A program made the position numbers and the translations under genes. Positions 37,379 to 43,989 of a stretch of 49,712 nucleotides of DNA are shown piece after piece (position 1 is the stretch's first letter; every line of letters begins with the position of its first letter). Under the pieces are notes generated by a model. The model saw only the letters and a program-made list of their open reading frames with translations. It had not been told where the DNA came from and made no database searches. Source of the DNA: a virus; IMG/VR virus record IMGVR_UViG_3300028025_000958, positions 1 to 49,712 of that record. One strand, written 5' to 3'.

Positions 37379-37918
37379 ATGGATTCTCGTTTAAAGAAAA
37401 ATTTGTCTGCTGGTGGACGCGAAAGTCGCGCGAGTCTTGACCGAAGTCGAGAGGCACCCGAAGACCAGTTCGTATCATCTGAAGAACGTCGCAAGATGTG
37501 GAAAGATGAGTGGACACAAAGCGCGTTGCCCAATGTCCCTGAAGTTAAGGGCTGGCACCATTGCTGGTTATCGTCAACCAATGCGTATGACAGCATTGAC
37601 AAGAGGATCAGATTAGGTTATGTACCCGTGAAAGCGGATGAGATGATCGGGTTTGATAACTACCGAGTCAAGTCTGGAGAACAAACTGGTTATATCGCGT
37701 GTAATGAGATGATCTTGTACAAAATTCCAATGGACTTGTATCAAGAAGTTATGGCTCATTTTCACCATGATGCACCGCTTGAGGAAGCGAACAAGATTCG
37801 ACTGCAAGCAGAGCAACAAGTTGGACGCGATAGCCGAGGTAGACCCTTGGGACAGATTGAAGGCGATGGTATGGACAACATTGATAAACCGATACCTGCT
37901 CCGCATTTCGCTGGGTAG
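37379..37918 (+). CDS. Head-module protein of unknown function
   Basis: This 179-residue protein has a charged N-terminus (residues 1-45) and a compact domain (WHHCWLSSTNAYDSIDKRIR, LGYVPVKADEMIGFDNYRVK, GYIACNEMILYKIPMDLYQE). The pattern recurs next to capsid genes in environmental phages as I recall. It may be a minor head or assembly protein. ATG at 37379 with AGGAG seven bases upstream decides the start. Function unproven. Confidence 0.7.
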   Translation: MDSRLKKNLSAGGRESRASLDRSREAPEDQFVSSEERRKMWKDEWTQSALPNVPEVKGWHHCWLSSTNAYDSIDKRIRLGYVPVKADEMIGFDNYRVKSGEQTGYIACNEMILYKIPMDLYQEVMAHFHHDAPLEEANKIRLQAEQQVGRDSRGRPLGQIEGDGMDNIDKPIPAPHFAG

Positions 37919-37947
37919 GAATGTTTTAACAAACAAGGAGTTAGACT

Positions 37948-38520
37948 ATGTCTTCAACAAACGCTCCGTTCGGTCTGCGCCCATCGTTCCATCCCACGGG
38001 TCTGGATCGTGCAGTCGCACTCTCTAACGGTATTGCTTCGGCTTACAACACTGGCATTTTAAAAGGTCAGCCTGTAGCCCTCAACACTAGCGGTAACATC
38101 ATTGCCGCTACTGCTGGAAGCGCTTTCCAAGGCGCATTCGCTGGTCAAGAATACACCGACCTCACAGGTCGTCGTATTGTTAGCAACCAGTGGATTGCAA
38201 ACACTGCATATCAAACTGGTTCGCAAGTGACTTATTACTATTCTGACCCCAATATCGTTTACGACATTCAGGCAGATGGTTCTTTGGCACAAACGTCAGT
38301 TGGTGATCAAGCAAACTTCACAAACGTGTCCGCTGGTTCTACAACTACTGGCTTGTCACAATGCACCATCTCTACGAGTTTGGTGGGTTCGAGCGCTGTC
38401 GGTGATCTTCGCATCATCAACCTGTCGCCCGGTGTCGATAACGCATGGGGTGACGCATACACCGTGGTTCAGGTTCAAGTGAGCCGTAGCCAGTATGTCG
38501 CAACCATCAATGCAATCTAA
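37948..38520 (+). CDS. Head decoration-like protein
   Basis: This 190-residue beta-rich protein opens STNAPFGLRPSFHPTG and continues with AYNTGILKGQPVALNTSG and QGAFAGQEYTDLTGRRIVSN. It resembles small proteins encoded just before the major capsid gene that decorate the capsid surface. AAGGAG lies nine bases upstream of the ATG. The role is inferred from position and fold-like pattern. Confidence 0.7.
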   Translation: MSSTNAPFGLRPSFHPTGLDRAVALSNGIASAYNTGILKGQPVALNTSGNIIAATAGSAFQGAFAGQEYTDLTGRRIVSNQWIANTAYQTGSQVTYYYSDPNIVYDIQADGSLAQTSVGDQANFTNVSAGSTTTGLSQCTISTSLVGSSAVGDLRIINLSPGVDNAWGDAYTVVQVQVSRSQYVATINAI

Positions 38521-38533
38521 GGGGGACTAAAAA

Positions 38534-39448
38534 ATGGCCGCTCCAATGCGCAGTACGGACTTTAGAAGCATCGTTGAACCTATTCTCAACGAATGTTTCG
38601 ATGGAGTCTATGACCAACGTACCGATGAATGGTCACGGGTTTTCCGTGAGCAAGAAGGTATTCCCCGTAACTACCACGAAGAACCAGTCCTGTATGGATT
38701 TGGTGCCGCTCCCCAGTTGCCTGACGGTACTCCTGTCAGCTACCAACAGGGTGGTGTACTCTTCTTGCAACGCTATGTTTACAACGTGTATGGTTTAGCC
38801 TTCGCGTTGACCAAAGTGTTGGTTGAAGATGGCGACCATATCCGTATCGGTCAGGTTTACGCTCGTCACTTGGCTCAGTCTTTGATTGAGACTAAGGAGA
38901 CATTGAGTGCAAACGTGTTGAACCGTGCTTTCAATAGCGCGTACCCCGGCGGTGACGGCGTTCAATTGAACTCCGCTTCACACCCCATCGTGAATGGCAC
39001 ATTCAGCAACTTGCTGACTACTGCCGCTAACTTGTCTCAGACTTCTCTTGAGCAGATGTTGATCCAAATCCGTCAAGCGGTGGACAACAACGGCAAGAAG
39101 ATTCGCTTGGTTCCACGTCAATTGATTGTGGCTCCCGGCAACGTCTTCCAAGCTGAAGTTCTGTTGAAGTCTGTCCTGCGCTCAGGTACTGGCAACAACG
39201 ACATTAACCCTGTTAAGTCTATCGGTCTTTTGGACGAAGGCGCGGCAGTGTTGTCACGTTTGACCAGTGCTACAGCATGGTGGGTTCAGACTGATGCTCC
39301 TGAAGGCATGAAGTTGCTGATGCGTCGCAAACTCGAGAAAACTATGGAAGGTGATTTCGAGACCGACTCTATGCGATACAAGGCGACAGAGCGTTACCAA
39401 GTGGGCTTCACTGATCCACGCGCCGTTTACGGCACACCCGGCGTCTAA
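38534..39448 (+). CDS. Major capsid protein (HK97 fold, Mu gpT-like)
   Basis: This 304-residue protein has the motifs of the gpT-like capsid group: an N-terminal arm (STDFRSIVEPILNECFDGVY), YVYNVYGLAFALTKVLVEDG, LIETKETLSANVLNRAFNSA in the spine helix, SLEQMLIQIRQAVDNNGKKI, RLVPRQLIVAPGNVFQAEVL and a C-terminus with DFETDSMRYKATERYQVGF. Its length fits and no protease cleavage domain is attached. A strong terminator lies directly after it, so its transcript level can exceed that of downstream genes. GGGGG and an A-rich tract precede the ATG. Confidence 0.9.
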   Translation: MAAPMRSTDFRSIVEPILNECFDGVYDQRTDEWSRVFREQEGIPRNYHEEPVLYGFGAAPQLPDGTPVSYQQGGVLFLQRYVYNVYGLAFALTKVLVEDGDHIRIGQVYARHLAQSLIETKETLSANVLNRAFNSAYPGGDGVQLNSASHPIVNGTFSNLLTTAANLSQTSLEQMLIQIRQAVDNNGKKIRLVPRQLIVAPGNVFQAEVLLKSVLRSGTGNNDINPVKSIGLLDEGAAVLSRLTSATAWWVQTDAPEGMKLLMRRKLEKTMEGDFETDSMRYKATERYQVGFTDPRAVYGTPGV

Positions 39449-39458
39449 AGCGCCACAG

Positions 39459-39489
39459 GGGGTTGGGATAACACCCAGCCCCTTTTTTT
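39459..39489 (+). terminator. Intrinsic terminator after the major capsid gene
   Basis: GGGGTTGGG (39459-39467) pairs with CCCAGCCCC (39474-39482) with one G-T wobble and a six-base loop, followed by seven T to 39489. It lies 10 bases after the capsid stop. Genes downstream need read-through or a promoter in the next 36 bases, where none is clear. Confidence 0.88.
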
Positions 39490-39525
39490 GTTAATTGTTT
39501 CGTCAAACTTTTCAAGGAGAAGACG

Positions 39526-40512
39526 ATGCCCCAATATTCAGACGACCTATTTCTAGGCCCAGCCGAAACCTATATGGGTACGGGACTGCGCCCTAACACT
39601 TCAACTTTTACTGGCTCAATGTCTGGTACGACGTTGACCGTAACCGCTCTATTGACTGGTTCACCCATTGTGGTTGGTATGTACGTTGACGGTTCAAGCG
39701 TGACCGATGGTACTTACATCACTGCATTTGGCACTGGTGCAGGCGGTACAGGTACTTACACGATTAACCAATCTGTAACTGCCGCAAGCACTACCATGAC
39801 TGCAAACGGCAACATTCCGCTTGCCGACCCATCTCCAATGTCTATTGGTGTTGGCCCTCTTGGTCGCATCTACGTTTGGGATATTGTTCCTCAAGCATTG
39901 GTTACCAATAACATTGCCGCAACACAGACCCCTGCCGCCGCTGGTTCGCTCACGCTGACTGCTGGTACTTCAGTACGGTCTATCACTACTGCTGGTGGCG
40001 TAACCGTGTTGCAGTTGGATTGCCCTCGTGCAGTTCAGTTGACTACAGCATCTGGCACCATTGTCACAAGTCGTAATCTGACTGTGTCTGGCTATGACTA
40101 CTACGGTCAAGCAATGAGCGAAGTAATTGCAACAGGAACAACCTCTTCTGCTGTGGCTAACGTCGCAGGCAAAAAAGCGTTTTTCCAAATCACTGGCATC
40201 ACAATCAGCGGTTCTTTACCAGTAGCAATTACTGTTGGTACTACCGATGTGTTGGGTCTTCCAGTTCGCGTTTTCAACGTGTCATACGTTGCAAGCGTTA
40301 AGAGCAACAACACATTGGCACAAGATGCTGGTACGTTTGTAGCCGCTGATACTGCAACTGCCACCACAACAACTGGTGACGTTCGCGGTACATATGCCCC
40401 TGCCACTGCATCGAACGGTATCGTTCGTACAACAATGGGAATTTTGTTGCCAGCTATCGCTGTCGGCCCTAACGCAACTCGCGTTGGCGCTCTCGGTGTG
40501 ACTCAAGCCTAA
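39526..40512 (+). CDS. Head/neck structural protein with inserted beta module
   Basis: This 328-residue Thr/Ala/Val/Gly-rich beta protein has a conserved opening (MPQYSDDLFLGPAETYMG), and from residue 95 a body with MSIGVGPLGRIYVWDIVPQA and YVASVKSNNTLAQDAG. Between them, residues about 28-93 form a Gly/Thr-rich module (SMSGTTLTVTALLTGS, GTGAGGTGTYTINQSV). I recall such modules as mobile repeats in many phage surface proteins. AAGGAG stands before the ATG. It is probably a decoration or head-surface protein exposed to the outside. Confidence 0.6.
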   Translation: MPQYSDDLFLGPAETYMGTGLRPNTSTFTGSMSGTTLTVTALLTGSPIVVGMYVDGSSVTDGTYITAFGTGAGGTGTYTINQSVTAASTTMTANGNIPLADPSPMSIGVGPLGRIYVWDIVPQALVTNNIAATQTPAAAGSLTLTAGTSVRSITTAGGVTVLQLDCPRAVQLTTASGTIVTSRNLTVSGYDYYGQAMSEVIATGTTSSAVANVAGKKAFFQITGITISGSLPVAITVGTTDVLGLPVRVFNVSYVASVKSNNTLAQDAGTFVAADTATATTTTGDVRGTYAPATASNGIVRTTMGILLPAIAVGPNATRVGALGVTQA

Positions 40513-40524
40513 AGGAGAGTTGAC

Positions 40525-41670
40525 ATGGGACAATTTAAACCAATGGTCAAAATGGAGACCACAGAGCCTTCAGTGGAGTTAAAACTCGCTAAAGGCGGCG
40601 CAGTCAAGATGAAAAAGGGTGGTAGCACCACCAAAGCCAAGAAGATGGCAGACGGCGGAGGCGCTATGGGCGCTTTGGCTGGTACGCCTGCTTTGATTGG
40701 TCGTCCTGCTGTGAATGCTCCAGTTCGCGCCCCCGGCAAGCCCTCTATGGCTTCACGTCGCAAGGCAATGATGGCAAAACCTGCTGTTACGCCTTCTGGC
40801 CCTTCCATGCCAATGCCCACCATGAAAAAAGGTGGCAAGGCTGAAAGCGGCGAGTCCAAGAAAACGCATATGGCTGAGATGTCAAAGATGAAGGGTCTTG
40901 AAAAAGAACTGAAGTCTCACGAGTCCAAGCCTGCCAGCAAAGGTCACAAAGGTCTTAAAACTGGTGGCGTGATCAATGGTCAAGGTGGTTACAAAAAAGG
41001 TGGCGGCGTGTCTGGTGACGGCATCATCAACACCGAAAACCAAGGCGGTAAGTACCGCGACACTCTGATGCACACTGCTGAGTACACTGGTAAATCTAGT
41101 GGAAAAACTGGCGGCGTGAAGAACGGTAACGGCGGTGGTTACAAGACTGGCGGAGTTGCTTTAGGTAACGGCGGTGGCTACAAAATGGGGGGCAAAACCT
41201 CAAAAAAAGCCTACGCGACGGGGGGAACTGTTAATACAGGCAAACCCGTCGCGATGCCGCAAGGCAATAAGCCAGTTCCTGCACCAGTAGCAATTAGCCG
41301 CTTGTCGGGAACTTACAAGTCTGGTGGACGTGCAACTCCTGCTGAAAGCCGTTTGTTGAAAAACAATGCGGCTGAAAACAAGACTGCCATGCGCGAAGCC
41401 AAAACGCAAAGCAACCTGAAATACGGTTCGCCCAAGCGTATGAATGCTGGTGGAAGCAGTACACAAGACTTGTCCAAAGGTGCTTACGATAAAACTGGTA
41501 AGTACAACCGTGAACTTGAGGATGCAATGAATCCTTTGAGTATGATGAAAGAACTTGCTGGTAAAGCAAAAGACTACTTCATGCCAAAGGGTTCTGAGAG
41601 TGTGACTAAGACTAAAGAGTCTGTAACGGTTTCACCAGCAACCAAAAAGCGCGGCGGTGGCGCTTGTTAA
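40525..41670 (+). CDS. Lys/Gly-rich virion protein with repeated KGG motifs
   Basis: This 381-residue very basic protein is made of Lys/Gly/Ser/Ala-rich low-complexity sequence. It has about ten GG motifs after basic or aromatic residues (VKMKKGG, MKKGGKAES, GYKKGG, YKTGG, YKMGG). No folded domain is evident. Its basic charge suggests contact with packaged DNA, and its place among head genes suggests packaging in the virion. Proteins of this style occur in environmental phages, uncharacterised as far as I know. A TTCG-capped hairpin follows. Confidence 0.6.
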   Translation: MGQFKPMVKMETTEPSVELKLAKGGAVKMKKGGSTTKAKKMADGGGAMGALAGTPALIGRPAVNAPVRAPGKPSMASRRKAMMAKPAVTPSGPSMPMPTMKKGGKAESGESKKTHMAEMSKMKGLEKELKSHESKPASKGHKGLKTGGVINGQGGYKKGGGVSGDGIINTENQGGKYRDTLMHTAEYTGKSSGKTGGVKNGNGGGYKTGGVALGNGGGYKMGGKTSKKAYATGGTVNTGKPVAMPQGNKPVPAPVAISRLSGTYKSGGRATPAESRLLKNNAAENKTAMREAKTQSNLKYGSPKRMNAGGSSTQDLSKGAYDKTGKYNRELEDAMNPLSMMKELAGKAKDYFMPKGSESVTKTKESVTVSPATKKRGGGAC

Positions 41671-41679
41671 AAACGAGTG

Positions 41680-41700
41680 GGGGGTTCGCCCCCTGCTTCT
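41680..41700 (+). terminator. TTCG-capped hairpin, weak terminator
   Basis: GGGGG (41680-41684), TTCG, CCCCC (41689-41693) form a stable stem 10 bases after the preceding stop. The following TGCTTCT is not a good T run, so it may attenuate or protect transcript ends instead. Confidence 0.55.
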
Positions 41701-41714
41701 AATTGGAGAAGTAA

Positions 41715-41996
41715 ATGTCAACATTGACAAATGTATTTTCGGAACACAATGACGCAACTGGAACCATTTATGCAGGTGCAACAAACCTTGCTGGCTACCA
41801 ATTAGCTTCTGGCGGCGTTGCTGGCGAAATTGTTTTTCGTGACGGTGGTTCGGGTGGCACAGAGCGCTTGCGCGTAAACATCACAGTCAATACTGCTGTG
41901 ATTTCAACGCAGATACCCGGCAATGGCATCCGCTTTAACACAGATATTCACGTCACATTGCCTGCTGGCGCGGCTGTAACTATTTTTTGCGGCTGA
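41715..41996 (+). CDS. Small beta-rich head protein
   Basis: This 93-residue protein (MSTLTNVFSEHNDATGTIYA, GGSGGTERLRVNITVNTAVI, FNTDIHVTLPAGAAVTIF) is a compact beta protein, probably a head-surface or connector component. It lies between basic KGG-type proteins. TTGGAG lies upstream. Function inferred only from position and composition. Confidence 0.65.
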   Translation: MSTLTNVFSEHNDATGTIYAGATNLAGYQLASGGVAGEIVFRDGGSGGTERLRVNITVNTAVISTQIPGNGIRFNTDIHVTLPAGAAVTIFCG

Positions 41997-41998
41997 TC

Positions 41999-42277
41999 AT
42001 GCCAAGCAAATCACCATCCCAACATCGTTTGATGGAAGCGGTCGCACATAACCCTGCGTTTGCCAAAAAGGTTGGTATCTCTCAAAAAGTCGGCAAAGAG
42101 TTTGCAAAGGCTGATGAGGGTAAAAAGTTTAAAGGAGGCGGCTTGTATGACAATATCAATGCAAAGCGTGAAAGAATCGCTGAAGGCTCTGGGGAGAAAA
42201 TGCGCAGAGTTGGTAGCAAAGGTGCGCCAACGGCTGAAGCCTTCAAGCAATCCGCCAGAACAGCCAAAGTAAAATGA
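41999..42277 (+). CDS. Small basic virion-module protein
   Basis: This 92-residue basic protein opens MPSKSPSQHRLMEAVAHNPA and continues FAKKVGISQKVGKEFAKADE and KKFKGGG. Sequences like SxxQhrlM.a....p......gi...vgkef..ad are common in small phage proteins next to capsid genes as I recall. The KGG motif links it to neighbouring virion proteins. ATG at 41999 directly follows the preceding stop. It overlaps the next gene (ATGA). Confidence 0.7.
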   Translation: MPSKSPSQHRLMEAVAHNPAFAKKVGISQKVGKEFAKADEGKKFKGGGLYDNINAKRERIAEGSGEKMRRVGSKGAPTAEAFKQSARTAKVK

Positions 42278-42528
42278 GCAAAAAGAATGTCAGTCTTGCA
42301 GTGGGTCGCGGTGAGAAGTTGTCCGTTGAAAAAGGTGCTGGATTAACAGCCAAAGGTAGGGCAAAATACAACCGTGAAACTGGGAGCAATTTAAAGGCTC
42401 CACAACCTAAAGGCGGTGCTCGAAAAGACTCTTTTTGCGCACGCATGAGCGGCGTTGTAGAACATTCAAAAGGGGACGCTCCACGCGCTAAAGCATCGCT
42501 AAAGCGGTGGGACTGCCCCGGCTGGTAA
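42274..42528 (+). CDS. DUF6321-like small basic protein
   Basis: This 84-residue protein has LSVEKGAGLTAKGRAKYNRE, TGSNLKAPQPKGGARKDSF, CARMSGVVEHSKGD and an end in WDCPGW. I recall this pattern from DUF6321, found in many aquatic phages. The role is unknown. It is basic, and a place in the virion is likely from its neighbours. It overlaps the gene before. Confidence 0.75.
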   Translation: MSKKNVSLAVGRGEKLSVEKGAGLTAKGRAKYNRETGSNLKAPQPKGGARKDSFCARMSGVVEHSKGDAPRAKASLKRWDCPGW

Positions 42529-42538
42529 AAGGACAGAT

Positions 42539-43612
42539 ATGGCTTACTCAGGAACCGTCGGAACGACCGTTATCAACGTCCAGACGCTGATAGACCACGG
42601 TGCTCGTCGGTGCGGTAAGTTAGCCGAAGAATTGACCTCTGAGCAGTTGTTGTCTTCGAGGCAGTCTCTTTTCTTCTTGTTGTCCCACCTTGCCAACATC
42701 GGCATCAATTATTGGGCAATCAACAAAAAAGTGATTGGTTTAAACGAAGACCAATACATTTACTCCATGCCATTGGGTTGTATTGACGTTTTGAACGTGC
42801 TTTATCGCACAATGAACCGTCCAAGCGGTGCATATACAACTTCCGCAGGCGGTGTAGTGGCAAATGTGTACGACGGGAATGTTGATACATACTGTCAACA
42901 AACGTCTACAAACGGCAATATTGCGGTCAATTTTGGCCCTTCAAACCCCATTTATATTGGTTCTATTGGCTTTTTGCCCTATGTAGCGGGTGGTGGAACA
43001 GCTACTTGGTCAATTGCGTTGGAATACTCTACAGACAACGCAACATGGAATATGTTGGATGATTTGGGAACCATTGTGGTTTCCGACAACGAGTGGGTGT
43101 GGACGGATATAGACCCCGGTCAATCTGTGGGCTACTACCGCATTCGTGCCTATAACAGCACTACTTTGGCTTTGCGTGAGTTGTACTTCGGTAATAACTC
43201 CCGCGAGATTCAAATGTCACGCCTAAACCGCGATGACTACACAAACTTGCCAAACAAGAACTTCACGGCTAATCAGCCCTTCCAGTTTTGGTTTGATCGC
43301 ACAATTCCTCAGCCAACGGTGTACCTATGGCCTACCCCCAGTGATCCATTTGTGCAGATGACTGTTTGGTATCAGCGCCAAATCATGGATGTTGGAGCAC
43401 TGACAGACGAGTTAGAAGTCCCACAGCGCTGGTATGAGGCTGTGGTGTTCATGCTGGCTCACCGCATGAGCCTCGAACTTCCACAGGTTGCAATGGATCG
43501 CGTTCAGTATCTTGAGAAGATGGCTGACCGTTATTACTCAGAAGCCGAAGCAGAAGAGCGCGATAAGTCGCCAATCTACTTTGCCCCCAACATCAGCGTG
43601 TACACAAGATAA
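42539..43612 (+). CDS. Neck adaptor protein with inserted discoidin-like domain
   Basis: Residues 1-95 and 221-357 of this 357-residue protein resemble a gp4-like neck adaptor (QTLIDHGARRCGKLAEELTS, DQYIYSMPLGCIDVLNVLYR, TVWYQRQIMDVGALTDELEV, then PQRWYEAVVFMLAHR and MDRVQYLEKMADRYYSEAEA). Residues about 98-220 look like an F5/8-type C (discoidin) sugar-binding module: DGNVDTYCQQTSTNGNIAV, ATWSIALEYSTDNATWNML and YYRIRAYNSTTLALRELYF. The conserved scaffold is therefore split by an accessory domain that would face outward from the neck and could bind glycans. The stop overlaps the next start (TAATG). Confidence 0.75.
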   Translation: MAYSGTVGTTVINVQTLIDHGARRCGKLAEELTSEQLLSSRQSLFFLLSHLANIGINYWAINKKVIGLNEDQYIYSMPLGCIDVLNVLYRTMNRPSGAYTTSAGGVVANVYDGNVDTYCQQTSTNGNIAVNFGPSNPIYIGSIGFLPYVAGGGTATWSIALEYSTDNATWNMLDDLGTIVVSDNEWVWTDIDPGQSVGYYRIRAYNSTTLALRELYFGNNSREIQMSRLNRDDYTNLPNKNFTANQPFQFWFDRTIPQPTVYLWPTPSDPFVQMTVWYQRQIMDVGALTDELEVPQRWYEAVVFMLAHRMSLELPQVAMDRVQYLEKMADRYYSEAEAEERDKSPIYFAPNISVYTR

Positions 43613-43989
43613 TGGCTATCTTTCTTGACACAATGGGTCTGACATCGGTCGCCATCGCGGTATGCGATAGGTGCAAGATGAAGGTTCCTTTTGTTACGTT
43701 GGTGGCGGACGGGAACTCGCCCGGTCTGCGGGTGTGTGCCGAAAGAGGGTGCAAAGATCAGCTTGACCCCTATCGACTCCCTGCAAGAAAAACCGAGCGG
43801 ATTAACCTTCGGTTTCCACGTCCTGATGTCAGCGTTGCCGCAGGTGACAACTACTTGATGACAGGAAGTCAAAACCTCGATGGTTCAAGTCAGTTCCAAA
43901 TTTCCACGGAGCAAAACACTCAGACTCCCACAAATACTGGAAATAAAGATACGATTGCTCCGAACCCTCCAGACAATACGAGTACATAA
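43612..43989 (+). CDS. Zinc-finger-like neck-module protein
   Basis: This 125-residue protein has AVCDRCKMKVPFVTLV and GLRVCAERGCKDQLDPYR. The two pairs CxxC and CxxxxC would bind one zinc. The DPYRLPARKTE segment is conserved in similar phage proteins from memory. The C-terminal 60 residues are Thr/Asn/Pro-rich and disordered, like fibre anchors. It lies between adaptor and fibre genes, so a tail or neck accessory role is likely. Coupled to the adaptor by a one-base overlap. Confidence 0.65.
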   Translation: MAIFLDTMGLTSVAIAVCDRCKMKVPFVTLVADGNSPGLRVCAERGCKDQLDPYRLPARKTERINLRFPRPDVSVAAGDNYLMTGSQNLDGSSQFQISTEQNTQTPTNTGNKDTIAPNPPDNTST

